Part shown: piece by piece, positions 19,216-28,205 of the stretch | Layout of the letters: every line of letters starts with the position of its first letter | How positions within the stretch are numbered: the first letter of the stretch is position 1 | NCBI GenBank assembly: GCA_027533185.1 | Contig: JAPZTS010000034.1 | Coordinates: 1-61,749, forward strand | Reading direction: 5' to 3' | DNA length: 61,749 nucleotides | Origin: Leptospira sp. | GTDB lineage: Bacteria; Spirochaetota; Leptospiria; Leptospirales; Leptospiraceae | Program-made: the position numbers and the translations under genes | Notes under the pieces: model-generated | Seen by the model: the letters and a program-made list of their open reading frames with translations, nothing else | Told to the model about the DNA's origin: nothing | Databases searched by the model: none

Positions 19216-20921
19216 ACTGTGTTTTCCTTTTTTTTGCGATTAGAATGATTTCCAATGACGATTAAAACTATCCCGAGAATAAGTCCAAAAATGATTCTAA
19301 GACTTAAGCTTAAATTCCACAAGTCATAGAGATAGAATTTTACGATTACGACAGATAAAGTAATGAATCCCAGTTTTTTGAGGTAGATATTTTGTCTGAC
19401 AAATCCAAAAAGCAAAAAGAAAATCCCGAATAAAAGTAAGGTGATTGAATACGCAAACATCCTTTTGTCGGGTGGAATAAATAGATGAATATCAGTAAAG
19501 ACCGCCAATAAAAAATATGGATAGGAAACGTAGAGAAAAATTTTAGAGAGTTCTGAGTAATCTTTTGTATAAATATAAGATAGAACTAAATAACCAGTTG
19601 CGACCGTAAATACGGCCATCCTTCCGTTCAAAAGGAATAGATCATGGTTTCCTGGAGTATTGAATGCAATAGTAAATAGTAATACATAAAGCCAAACTAT
19701 CATATTGAAGAAGTATAAAAATTTTTGATCTGATTTCTTGGCACTAATAGTGGTTATAAATGCAAAACTAATTAAACCAAAATTAAGCATCTTTCCTTCA
19801 AGTCCAAATACCAAACAAGCAATGATAAAAGGCAGGCCGAAGAGTCCGATGATATCGTATTCCTCTTTTTTATCCTTAGTTTGTATTGATTTTTGAATCG
19901 AAAGGTTGTAAAAGATATAAAACACAAGAACTACACCGACAAGCAATACAGGCAAAAACTTGGGAAAAAATTCCGAAAATACCAGATAGCCTTCGATATA
20001 TCCAAAAAATAAAATGACTCCAATGCTAACAAAACTTAGTGGGTGTATTTTTTCCTTGGAAGTTTTAACAACTTGAAATTCTTTATATAAATACAAAAGA
20101 TAGGTTGTTACGAAATACAAAATAGGAAAAAATGGCTCTGACTTTTCCAGAGATTCCGTTGACCAAACTAAGAACAAAGTATGGTTTGCAAAAAGTAAGA
20201 TGAGTGTTGCAATTTTCCAGGGCTTTTCTCTTAAAACCAAAACAAATAGAAGATTCCATACTAAAAGATAAGAAAACAAAAAGGGATAAGAGTTCTGACC
20301 TGTTGACATTAAGATCGGAACTAAAAAGGCTCCCAAAATACCAAAGGTAAAAATTACCTCGTCGTTGAACATGTGTGATATGGCGATTGAAAATAGACAA
20401 ATTAAGAATAAACCAACAAAACAAACATCAGTTGGATAAAAATCGTAGACAAGATACCCAATAAAGTAAGATATGAAGCTAACTGCAATTCCAAGGCCCA
20501 CAAGACTTGGCCACAGGTAATTGTTTTTACTGTAGTTTTTAATTCCCCAAAAAGAGACACCCATTCCGATGGCAATGCCAAGCCAAATTCGGACAGATTC
20601 GTTGATCCAATAGTTTTCAAATGCCAATGTGAAAAACCAGACTGAAACTAGAAGAATCGAAAGAACACCTAGTTTCACAAAAAGATTGTCCATGACCCAT
20701 GTTTGTATACGAAGGAGTCCGCTCGGTTGGGAGTGGGAAGTTTTTGGTAGAGAAGCCGAAGTGGAGATTGGTGGTGGAGGCGGAGAACTGTAAGATTTTG
20801 GAATCGATTCAGATGCTTCCGGAGTTTGTAATTTCACCCGGAAGGTTTCTTTTAGGTAACTCAGTTCCGATTCTACGCGCAGGAGCCTATCCGAAAACTC
20901 TTGGATCTCTTTTTCATTCAC
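19212..20921 (-). CDS. DUF2339 polytopic membrane protein
   Basis: A 569-residue protein. The N-terminus (about 1-30) is a coiled-coil-like segment, then a Pro/Ser-rich linker (about 35-70), then about 15 or more hydrophobic segments to the C-terminus. This layout and the sequence around WVMDNLFVKLGVLSILL match DUF2339 (COG5373). It is the first gene of a pair with DUF3999. The function of the family is unknown; an envelope role is an inference from topology. Confidence 0.75.
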   Translation of the reverse strand: MNEKEIQEFSDRLLRVESELSYLKETFRVKLQTPEASESIPKSYSSPPPPPISTSASLPKTSHSQPSGLLRIQTWVMDNLFVKLGVLSILLVSVWFFTLAFENYWINESVRIWLGIAIGMGVSFWGIKNYSKNNYLWPSLVGLGIAVSFISYFIGYLVYDFYPTDVCFVGLFLICLFSIAISHMFNDEVIFTFGILGAFLVPILMSTGQNSYPFLFSYLLVWNLLFVLVLREKPWKIATLILLFANHTLFLVWSTESLEKSEPFFPILYFVTTYLLYLYKEFQVVKTSKEKIHPLSFVSIGVILFFGYIEGYLVFSEFFPKFLPVLLVGVVLVFYIFYNLSIQKSIQTKDKKEEYDIIGLFGLPFIIACLVFGLEGKMLNFGLISFAFITTISAKKSDQKFLYFFNMIVWLYVLLFTIAFNTPGNHDLFLLNGRMAVFTVATGYLVLSYIYTKDYSELSKIFLYVSYPYFLLAVFTDIHLFIPPDKRMFAYSITLLLFGIFFLLFGFVRQNIYLKKLGFITLSVVIVKFYLYDLWNLSLSLRIIFGLILGIVLIVIGNHSNRKKKENTV

Positions 20922-20966
20922 AAATGGGCAGAATGGATTTTGGAGAAAAAGTTTGAAAGCTATTTT

Positions 20967-23021
20967 TTACTCTGGATCTGTCCACATTCCATTTTCACGG
21001 ATGAGTTCAATGAGCTGGTCGGGTGCTTCCGATTCGGGGACACCCTTCCTGACAATTTCTTTTCCTTTATAAAGATGGACTTTACCAATACCAGCCCCTA
21101 CATAACCAAAATCAGCGTCCGCCATCTCGCCAGGACCATTGACAATACAACCCATAACTGCTATTTTAACACCTTTTAGGTGGCTTGTTTTTTCTTTGAT
21201 TTTAGCAGTTGTCGTCTGAAGATCAAACATAGTTCTTCCACAGGATGGGCAAGAAATATATTCAGTTTTAGTTAATCTCAAACGGGTTGCTTGTAGAATA
21301 TCAAAACTTAGGTAGAGAGAATCAATGGGTGACTCATGATGTTCTATTCGCACTAAATCTCCAATACCATCTAATAGACTTCCCCCAACTTGTATCGATG
21401 AGGAATAGAGCAAGTCGTCCCAATCTTCTGATTGCCAGTGAAGTACGATCGCATAGTCAGATTCTCGTAAATGATAGGCAAGGGTTCGAATTTGGATTAA
21501 GTCAGCATTTTTTAAAGAAAAACAAACATTTTGGATATTTCTTTTTTGGGTTTCCTTTAAAACAATTGGAACTAGGTTCAATTCATTTGCACCAAACATC
21601 CATTCAATTGATCTCTTATCTTTTGCAAATCGTGTAACAATTTCAAGGATACCTTCAAAACTCTCTTGGGATTCTAAGTAGTGTTGGGAAATAGGAATGT
21701 TCCATTTTTGGAATTTGTAAATCTCTTCTAAATGGCCTTCGTAATCTTTTTGGAGATCTGAAGACAGGGTTATAGAAATTGGTAACGGAAAACGACCCAA
21801 TTTTGTCATTTCAGATGCAACAAGAAGGTCCATTTCAGTTTGGATTTGGAAATGGATCAGATCTGGAATCCTACCTGACTTTGCATTCTTTTGTATATCA
21901 GAGAGGATTGTTTCCGAAGTGGATTCCGCTAAAAATGGGTATGTTGTCTCCACTCGGACAGGATTTCCATCACCGAATAACAAACCATCAGCGTTCGTTT
22001 CTCGGGAATAGAACCGTGAGTAGGCAAAAGGATCTCGAAATTCTTTCAGATTTGATTGGTTCGAAATTTGGATGAACTCTCTTTCGTTTTGGTTCGGATT
22101 TTTGAAACCGTTTTCAGCTTTCTCCGTTGCGAGCCAAAGTTGGTTGTATTTTTTTACCAGTTCGATTGCAACAGGAATTTCATGAACGGCATCCTCTGTT
22201 AGTGAAACTCGAATTGTGTCGCCTAGTCCATCTTCCAAAAGCGCACCGATACCAATGGCGGATTTGATTCTTCCGTCGGTTCCATCCCCCGCCTCTGTTA
22301 CTCCTAAGTGTAATGGATAGTCCATACCCAACTCATAGAATCTTGAAACTAACAAACGATATGCGTGTATCATCACTTGAGGATTCGAGGCTTTCATGGA
22401 AACAACAATATCTTTATAAGAATTTCTTTCTGCAATTTTGATAAACTCAAGAGCGCTTTCGACCATTCCAAGTGGTGTATCACCAAATCGATTCATGATT
22501 CGATCCGATAGACTGCCGTGGTTGGTTCCTATGCGCATAGCCACACCAAGTTCTTTAGCACGAAGGACTAGGGGAGTGAATACCTCTTCGATTCGTTCCA
22601 ACTCCTCCTCATACTCCTGATCCGTATATTCGTAAACATCGAACTTCTTTTTGTCTGCAAAATTGCCAGGATTGATACGGACTTTTTCCACCCATTCCAC
22701 TGACTTTAAAGCTACTTGTGGCGTAAAATGAATATCCGCAACAAGTGGAACATGTAACCCCAATTCCTTCATTCGCTTTCGAATATTCGGAAGGTTGTCC
22801 GCGTCTGCTTGTGAGGGTACTGTTAGGCGAATGATTTCGGATCCAACTTGGATCAGGTCTTTAATCTGAGAAATGGATTCTTCTGTATCTCGTGTATTGG
22901 AAGTAATCATGGATTGGACACGGATGGGATTTTTCCCGCCAATTCCTACATCACCCACCTTTACTTCCCGAGTGGGTCTGCGTTTGTACAAAAATGGAGA
23001 CTCGTTATATTTAGTGCTCAT
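20967..23021 (-). CDS. ispG: 4-hydroxy-3-methylbut-2-enyl diphosphate synthase, long form
   Basis: A 684-residue enzyme of the MEP isoprenoid pathway that reductively converts MEcPP to HMBPP using a 4Fe-4S cluster. The TIM barrel is at the N-terminus (VQSMITSNTRDT, LVADIHF, RINPGNF), the cluster domain at the C-terminus with CPSCGR and GCIVNGPGEM supplying the three Cys. It is nearly twice the length of E. coli IspG (about 370) because of an insert of roughly 250-300 residues between the two (about 300-570); the same large form is known in Chlamydia and plants. The start has only a weak AAGAAG ribosome-binding site. Confidence 0.95.
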   Translation of the reverse strand: MSTKYNESPFLYKRRPTREVKVGDVGIGGKNPIRVQSMITSNTRDTEESISQIKDLIQVGSEIIRLTVPSQADADNLPNIRKRMKELGLHVPLVADIHFTPQVALKSVEWVEKVRINPGNFADKKKFDVYEYTDQEYEEELERIEEVFTPLVLRAKELGVAMRIGTNHGSLSDRIMNRFGDTPLGMVESALEFIKIAERNSYKDIVVSMKASNPQVMIHAYRLLVSRFYELGMDYPLHLGVTEAGDGTDGRIKSAIGIGALLEDGLGDTIRVSLTEDAVHEIPVAIELVKKYNQLWLATEKAENGFKNPNQNEREFIQISNQSNLKEFRDPFAYSRFYSRETNADGLLFGDGNPVRVETTYPFLAESTSETILSDIQKNAKSGRIPDLIHFQIQTEMDLLVASEMTKLGRFPLPISITLSSDLQKDYEGHLEEIYKFQKWNIPISQHYLESQESFEGILEIVTRFAKDKRSIEWMFGANELNLVPIVLKETQKRNIQNVCFSLKNADLIQIRTLAYHLRESDYAIVLHWQSEDWDDLLYSSSIQVGGSLLDGIGDLVRIEHHESPIDSLYLSFDILQATRLRLTKTEYISCPSCGRTMFDLQTTTAKIKEKTSHLKGVKIAVMGCIVNGPGEMADADFGYVGAGIGKVHLYKGKEIVRKGVPESEAPDQLIELIRENGMWTDPE

Positions 23022-23047
23022 TTGCTTCTTATGTTCTCATTATCTAA

Positions 23048-23067
23048 AAAAATTGAATTCAATTTTT
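23048..23067. promoter_or_regulatory. 20-bp perfect palindrome between ispG and the 92-aa gene
   Basis: AAAAATTGAATTCAATTTTT is a perfect inverted repeat with no spacer, 27 bp upstream of the ispG start and about 97 bp upstream of the divergent gene. A dimeric repressor or activator site is the simplest reading. With no loop and no T-run it is not a terminator. The A/T-rich composition lowers its significance. Confidence 0.35.
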
Positions 23068-23163
23068 GGGCAAGCAGTATGAAAAAAAATCCTAAGTTTC
23101 AATTTCACCTACCCAGGTTCCGAAAATCAAATTAGTAGCAAGTTTGGATCAATTCTTTTGAAT

Positions 23164-23442
23164 ATGAACACAGAAGTCAAACAAGGTCGAAAATATCGTG
23201 TCCAAGTAACGGTAGCCATCTATCGTGAGGGAAATTTATCCTATAAAAGTGAAATTCTTTCCCCGGCATATTATGACAGACGACAGGATGCGAGAGACCA
23301 CATCCGTCAGGAAATTCGAGAAAGGCTTGCCCATTCTCGATTTTTTAGAAGCACAAGGCTTGATTACGATTTGGTCCGATATACAGACGAAGGTACTTGT
23401 AATACCTACCTCCGTTACAGCATCCAAGATTTTGACATTTGA
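23164..23442 (+). CDS. hypothetical basic protein, 92 aa
   Basis: A small soluble protein rich in Arg and Tyr, with no recognised domain. The ATG at 23164 is chosen over a TTG six nt upstream. Its TGA stop overlaps the TTG start of mutY (TTGA), so the two are probably co-transcribed. The frame is preferred to an overlapping minus-strand frame because it fits into the mutY operon. Function unknown. Confidence 0.55.
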   Translation: MNTEVKQGRKYRVQVTVAIYREGNLSYKSEILSPAYYDRRQDARDHIRQEIRERLAHSRFFRSTRLDYDLVRYTDEGTCNTYLRYSIQDFDI

Positions 23443-24497
23443 ATCCTCAAGAAAGTCTCTTAAACTGGTATCTACTTAATAAAAGAGATCTTTCCTTTCG
23501 CAAATCAAAAAAAGCTTATTTTATTTGGATCTCTGAAGTGATGCTCCAACAAACGCGCGTCGCTGCGATGTTGCCACTTTATGAATCCTTTGTACAAAAA
23601 TTCCCCAATATAGAATCATTGGCCAATGCAGCGGAGGAAGAGGTTTTATCAGCTTGGAAAGGTTTGGGTTACTATACTAGAGCAAGGAATCTGCGAAAGG
23701 CAGCTATTTATCTTGTGCAAAATTATAATGGAAAATTTCCGAAAGATTTAGCTCAAGTTTTAAAAGTTCCGGGTATTGGCCCATATACAGCACGAGCTAT
23801 TCTCTCAATTGCATATGATTTACCCTTCGCGGTGTTAGATGGCAATGTGAAGCGAGTTCTTTCGCGTTTTTATTTTTTTGAGAAAAATATACTTTCGTCA
23901 AAATCGAATGATGAACTCCAAACTTTTGCTGATTCTTTTTTGAATTTTCAATCACCTGGAGATCACAACCAAGCAGTAATGGAGCTCGGGGCTAATATTT
24001 GTTTGCCTGAAAATCCGAAATGCAATCAATGTCCGCTCCAAAAAAATTGTAAGTCGTTTCTACTTGGAAAAACTAAAGAGATTCCAATTCGAGTTAAGAC
24101 TGAAAGAAAAATAGATCTTGCAGGAAAAATATTTTGTATTTTTTCTTCGGAGAAAATCCTACTCATTCAGGAACAAAATGTTCGCTTTTTGAAAGGGATG
24201 TTTTATCTTCCCTATGGATTCTTTGAAGAAAATGTATCTATCGAATATAGTCCTTCTCCGTTTCTGGTATCACTAGGCAATTTAAAGGGTCTTTTTCCCA
24301 AGGGCAATTTTCGCCATTCGATCACACACCATAAACTTTTGATGGAAGTCGTTTCAGTTCATTTAGAACCCAAAATTCTTAGACTCGAGACTTTTCCCGA
24401 TCTGAATTTTAAATGGGTTCCTTTGGATCGTTTGGAAGAAGAATTCCCATCTTCGCTTGCTACAAAAACAAAAAAGATATTGTTAAGCTCCTTGTGA
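23439..24497 (+). CDS. mutY: A/G-specific adenine glycosylase MutY
   Basis: A 352-residue base-excision repair glycosylase that removes adenine paired with 8-oxoguanine. The catalytic E33 lies in EVMLQQTR, the helix-hairpin-helix is VPGIGPYTARA (about 110-120), and the catalytic Asp is D134 in LDGNVKRVL. The 4Fe-4S loop is C188-x6-C195-x2-C198-x5-C204. The C-terminal part (about 220-350) is the NUDIX-like 8-oxoG recognition domain. It starts with TTG, overlapping the previous stop as TTGA; the residues after it (NPQESLLNWYLLNKRDLSFR) match normal MutY N-termini, which supports this start. Confidence 0.93.
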   Translation: MNPQESLLNWYLLNKRDLSFRKSKKAYFIWISEVMLQQTRVAAMLPLYESFVQKFPNIESLANAAEEEVLSAWKGLGYYTRARNLRKAAIYLVQNYNGKFPKDLAQVLKVPGIGPYTARAILSIAYDLPFAVLDGNVKRVLSRFYFFEKNILSSKSNDELQTFADSFLNFQSPGDHNQAVMELGANICLPENPKCNQCPLQKNCKSFLLGKTKEIPIRVKTERKIDLAGKIFCIFSSEKILLIQEQNVRFLKGMFYLPYGFFEENVSIEYSPSPFLVSLGNLKGLFPKGNFRHSITHHKLLMEVVSVHLEPKILRLETFPDLNFKWVPLDRLEEEFPSSLATKTKKILLSSL

Positions 24498-24540
24498 GGC
24501 TTTCACGGTCAAAAATTAGGATCGAAATCTAAGCTTGGAC

Positions 24541-24569
24541 TTGACATTCGTAAAAATAATTGATGAAAT
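24541..24569 (+). promoter_or_regulatory. possible sigma-70-type promoter of the response regulator
   Basis: A perfect -35 TTGACA (24541-24546), a 17-nt spacer, and a weak -10 TGAAAT (24564-24569, 4 of 6). Transcription would start about 24576, leaving only a very short leader before the regulator's start codon. Confidence 0.35.
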
Positions 24570-24581
24570 TGCAAGTGTAGG

Positions 24582-24995
24582 TTGGATGTGCAAGCTCTCA
24601 CAAAAAAAAATGCCATACTCTGTGTGGACGATGAACCCATAATTTTACTCTCCCTTGTAAAGGAACTGAAACGTGAGATAGGTTCTGCCTTTGCTTATGA
24701 AACGGCTCTCAATCCCGAAGATGCAATGGAAACGATCGATGAACTCATTGAATCGGGTGTCAAGGTCATTCTCATTCTATCTGACTGGTTGATGCCAGGA
24801 ATGAAAGGGGACGAATTTCTTGTCCAGATCCACCAAAAGTATCCAGATATCAAATCCATTCTGATTTCAGGTCATGCGGACAAAAAAGCGATTGAACGGG
24901 TTAAAACCGAGGCGAATACCTATGCAATTTTCTCCAAACCCTGGAATTCGAACGAACTTATGCAGGCCGTTCGTTTCTGTTGCAATCTGAACTAA
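24582..24995 (+). CDS. single-domain response regulator (REC only)
   Basis: A 137-residue receiver domain with no output domain. The acidic pocket is D16-D17, the phospho-acceptor D68 (in [10 protein letters not shown]), the switch Ser S96 and the Lys K119. Such stand-alone regulators act by binding a partner, or pass phosphate on in a relay. No histidine kinase is nearby. The start codon is uncertain: TTG at 24582 or GTG at 24588. Confidence 0.85.
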   Translation: MDVQALTKKNAILCVDDEPIILLSLVKELKREIGSAFAYETALNPEDAMETIDELIESGVKVILILSDWLMPGMKGDEFLVQIHQKYPDIKSILISGHADKKAIERVKTEANTYAIFSKPWNSNELMQAVRFCCNLN

Positions 24996-25014
24996 GCTCC
25001 AAATTCTGGAGATT

Positions 25015-25290
25015 GTGCGCACCATCACTATAAGAAAACTGAGGTTTGAAGAAGCTCGTATCAAACTAGAAAGAGAATTGAACGATGCTTTTATGGATGG
25101 TGAAACCTATGTAGAAATCTTGCACGGGATTGGCGAGGGAATCTTACGGAGAATGGCGATTGACTATGTGGAGTCTTGCGATTTCCTGAAATTAATCGAT
25201 AGGGATCCAATGATTCGAACAAATCCAGGATGCACTCTGGTGGAAATCCTTGCCCCTTCAAAAGAATATATCAATCGCTTGAAAAAATGA
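25015..25290 (+). CDS. Smr-domain protein
   Basis: A 91-residue protein that is almost entirely an Smr domain, as at the C-terminus of MutS2. The signature LHGIGEGILR is at about 36-45. Smr domains can have endonuclease activity on DNA or RNA (family knowledge). Here there is no MutS2 part. GTG start with GGAG 5 nt upstream. Its stop overlaps the cimA start by ATGA. Confidence 0.8.
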   Translation: MRTITIRKLRFEEARIKLERELNDAFMDGETYVEILHGIGEGILRRMAIDYVESCDFLKLIDRDPMIRTNPGCTLVEILAPSKEYINRLKK

Positions 25291-26822
25291 CACCAAAAGA
25301 CGTTCCAATTCAAATATTAGATGTTACGCTGCGAGACGGAGAGCAAACAAACGGTGTCTCCTTCTCATGGCAGCAAAAATTAAATATCACCAAGCATTTG
25401 TTAAAAGACTTAAAAGTCAACCGTGTAGAAATTGCGAGTGCAAGGGTATCGCCGGGTGAATTCGAGGCGGTTAAAAAAATTGTCGAATGGGCAAAGGTAG
25501 AAGGGCTCCTCGATCGAATTGAAATTTTAGGTTTTGTTGATTTTGACAAGACTGTTGAATGGATGAAGGGGACAGGTGTAAAGGTTTTAAATCTTTTAAC
25601 AAAAGGATCTTATAATCATCTAACTAACCAGCTACGAAAAACTCCGAAACAACATTTTGAAGACATAGAAAAAACGATTTCCAATGCAAAAAATACAAAT
25701 ATCGATGTCAATGTATATCTTGAAGATTGGTCAAATGGTTATTTGTTCTCAAAAGACTATGTATTTGAATATCTAACGGAAGTATCCAAGTTTCCGATTG
25801 GGAAATTTTTTTTAGCAGATACTCTTGGAGTGATGTCTCCAAACGAAGTAAAGGAAGCCATTTCATCGATTACAAAAGAGTTTCCAAATCTATGGTTTGA
25901 ATTTCATGGTCACAATGATTATGACCTAGCAGTTGCTAATTGCTTATCCGCCGTTGAGTCTGGTGTGAGGGGCCTCCATGTTGCTGTAAATGGACTAGGG
26001 GAAAGGGCTGGAAATTCACCTTTAGAAGCGGTTATCACAGCCTTACATGATAAAACGAAATTTAGAACTTCGGTTGAGGAAAAAGAAATAACCAATGCTT
26101 CCCGTTTGGTTGAGATTTTTTCAGGCAAAAGAATTTCAGATAACAGACCAATCGTCGGTGAAGATGTCTTTACCCAAACAGCTGGAGTTCATGCCGATGG
26201 CGATAAAAAAGGAAACCTATACGCAAATCCTATCCTTCCCGAAAGATTTGGTAGGTCCCGCGTTTATGCCCTAGGAAAACTGGCGGGACGAGCGAGTATC
26301 ACGGAAAATTTAAAACAATTGGGAATGGTTTTATCTCCAGAAATAGAAAAAAAAGTATTGGATCGGGTTATTGAGTTAGGTGATCAAAATAAAACGGTCA
26401 CAAAAGAAGATCTGCCGTATATTATAGCTGATATCACTGGTGAGAATTTAGGTGCTAGTTTTCGATTTGAAAATTGTACGGTAACGAGTGGGATCGGTGT
26501 AAAACCAAAAGCAGAAATCCAAGTCAATTACCTCGGCAAGCTCTATAAAGCGTCTGGTGAAGGGGATGGAGGATACGACGCTTTTATGAATGCTTTAGGA
26601 AAAGTATTACAAGAGTTAGATATTCAGATTCCATCTCTTCATGATTATGAAGTAAGAATTCCCCCTGGTGGAAACACAAATGCACTTGTGGAAACTGTTA
26701 TCACTTGGAAAAGACCCAATGAAGTGCAACCCATTCGGACAATTGGAATTGACTCTGACCAACAAGTTGCGGCAATCAAAGCCACCGAACGACTTTTACA
26801 CATCATCCTCGCAAACAAATGA
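25287..26822 (+). CDS. cimA: (R)-citramalate synthase
   Basis: A 511-residue enzyme that condenses pyruvate with acetyl-CoA to (R)-citramalate, the first step of the pyruvate route to isoleucine used by Leptospira. The N-terminal barrel has DVTLRDGEQTNG, the substrate and metal motif HGHNDYD, and NGLGERAGN; the C-terminal regulatory domain (about 390-511) contains EGDGGYDAFMNAL. The order and sequence fit the L. interrogans CimA I remember much better than LeuA. The ATG at 25287 overlaps the Smr stop; longer reading to 25230 would overlap that gene. pth follows with a 4-nt overlap. Confidence 0.92.
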   Translation: MTPKDVPIQILDVTLRDGEQTNGVSFSWQQKLNITKHLLKDLKVNRVEIASARVSPGEFEAVKKIVEWAKVEGLLDRIEILGFVDFDKTVEWMKGTGVKVLNLLTKGSYNHLTNQLRKTPKQHFEDIEKTISNAKNTNIDVNVYLEDWSNGYLFSKDYVFEYLTEVSKFPIGKFFLADTLGVMSPNEVKEAISSITKEFPNLWFEFHGHNDYDLAVANCLSAVESGVRGLHVAVNGLGERAGNSPLEAVITALHDKTKFRTSVEEKEITNASRLVEIFSGKRISDNRPIVGEDVFTQTAGVHADGDKKGNLYANPILPERFGRSRVYALGKLAGRASITENLKQLGMVLSPEIEKKVLDRVIELGDQNKTVTKEDLPYIIADITGENLGASFRFENCTVTSGIGVKPKAEIQVNYLGKLYKASGEGDGGYDAFMNALGKVLQELDIQIPSLHDYEVRIPPGGNTNALVETVITWKRPNEVQPIRTIGIDSDQQVAAIKATERLLHIILANK

Positions 26823-27382
26823 TTCATTTTTTAATCGTGGGTTTAGGGAATCCTGGTACTCGTTATAAAGACACCCGCCATAATATTGGTTTTCGGATCT
26901 TAGATTCGTTTGCGGAGTCAGCGGGATATATTTGGTCTGAAAATAAAAAATACTCTGAATCCGTAAAAGTTCTATCAGATTGCAAAGTCCATCTTTTGAA
27001 ACCTCTCGAATACATGAACCTTTCTGGGAAGGCAGTACAATCCATCACACAATTGTTTAAAATACCGCCAGAAAATATTCTAGTCGTTCAGGATGAGGTG
27101 GATCTCCCCTTCGGAAAAATTAAAAATAAAATCGGTGGAGGAACGGCAGGTCACAACGGTCTGAAGGACATAGTTGCAAAAATTGGCTCTTCCGATTTCC
27201 ATAGACTCCGGTTTGGAGTGGGAAAGCCAGAAAAAGGAGGGATGGAAGTTGCCGACTTTGTTTTGCAAAGATTCACAACGGAAGAGGAAAAAGAATTACC
27301 TCGTCTCATCCAAGACTCAAAGATAAAAGTAGAGGAATGGATCAAAACCAATTTGAGTCTAATTCTGAGAAAGAGCGGATAA
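26819..27382 (+). CDS. pth: peptidyl-tRNA hydrolase
   Basis: A 187-residue Pth that frees tRNA from prematurely released peptidyl-tRNA. Family motifs: GLGNPGTRYKDTRHNIGF near the N-terminus (catalytic His about residue 21), LLKPLEYMNLSGKAV, VVQDEVDLPFGKI, and GGGTAGHNGLKDI. Full length compared with E. coli (194). ATG overlaps the cimA stop. Confidence 0.95.
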   Translation: MIHFLIVGLGNPGTRYKDTRHNIGFRILDSFAESAGYIWSENKKYSESVKVLSDCKVHLLKPLEYMNLSGKAVQSITQLFKIPPENILVVQDEVDLPFGKIKNKIGGGTAGHNGLKDIVAKIGSSDFHRLRFGVGKPEKGGMEVADFVLQRFTTEEEKELPRLIQDSKIKVEEWIKTNLSLILRKSG

Positions 27383-27392
27383 AATAAATTTT

Positions 27393-27983
27393 ATGTCAAA
27401 CAGCGAAAAACAAGAAAGTATTTTGAATTTAAATACTCTCATTTTGCAAACCATTCTCTCCATTTTAATCGTAATTGGAATTGTATTTGGCCTGGCATTT
27501 TTTTTCCGAGAAGAGCTATTAGGTTATTCCACGATATTTATAAAAATATTCGGTTACTTCGGTTTATTTTTTGGTATGGTTTTATCGGACAGTTTACCTG
27601 CATTCATACCTCCTGACGCCTTCTTGATGTTAGCTGTTTCTGGCGGAATGAGTCCAATGATTACAATTGTTTCTATGTCACTGGGAAGTATTCTTGGAGG
27701 TTCCCTTGCCTATTGGATTGGACTGAGACTCATCCCTAGATTTCATTTAGGTAGAAAGCTGGTCCTTCATTATGAGGATAAATTGCTCCCTTATATACGC
27801 AAGTATGGATTTTGGGCCGTCGTAATCAGTGCGCTGACTCCTATTCCTTATTCTTGGATGGCATATACAGTTGGAACTTTTAAAATGCCTTTCCATTTGT
27901 TTTTGTTCGGTTCGTTATTTAGGATTCTTCGGATGAGTGTATATTTTTTCGCTATGTATTTGGGCTGGATATCGGGGGTTTGA
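27393..27983 (+). CDS. DedA/VTT-family membrane protein
   Basis: A 196-residue polytopic protein with five or so hydrophobic segments. It resembles the VTT (DedA, SNARE-associated) family of the YqaA type: DSLPAFIPPDAFL, GSILGGSLAYWIGL, and LTPIPYSWMAYTVG in the re-entrant region. Relatives act in lipid flipping or membrane homeostasis. It lies 10 nt after pth. Confidence 0.8.
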   Translation: MSNSEKQESILNLNTLILQTILSILIVIGIVFGLAFFFREELLGYSTIFIKIFGYFGLFFGMVLSDSLPAFIPPDAFLMLAVSGGMSPMITIVSMSLGSILGGSLAYWIGLRLIPRFHLGRKLVLHYEDKLLPYIRKYGFWAVVISALTPIPYSWMAYTVGTFKMPFHLFLFGSLFRILRMSVYFFAMYLGWISGV

Positions 27984-27986
27984 ATT

Positions 27987-28205
27987 ATGGAAGATAGACT
28001 TTTCCCGAAGACCTTAGATGAATTGATCTTGGAGAAGGTTCGTTTTTTCTTTTTGCCAGATCGTACGGCAGCCTTTATCAAAAATATTTTCGACGGAAAG
28101 GTTTCGGAAAGATCTCTCATCTGTTGTCATTCAGGTTGTGATGTATGCAACGAAACAATTTACAATTGTTATATGGCAGTGAAAAAAGAATGGGAGAATT
28201 TATAG
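27987..28205 (+). CDS. small Cys-motif protein, 72 aa
   Basis: A small soluble protein with five cysteines near the C-terminus, C46-C47-x3-C51-x2-C54-x6-C61. The pattern CC-x2-G-C-x2-C-x4-Y resembles the oxidoreductase-like N-terminal domain family (also the Cys pattern of DUF5522-like proteins), which probably bind a metal or cluster; this match is from memory and tentative. Its stop directly abuts the rarA ATG, so it is in that operon. Confidence 0.6.
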   Translation: MEDRLFPKTLDELILEKVRFFFLPDRTAAFIKNIFDGKVSERSLICCHSGCDVCNETIYNCYMAVKKEWENL

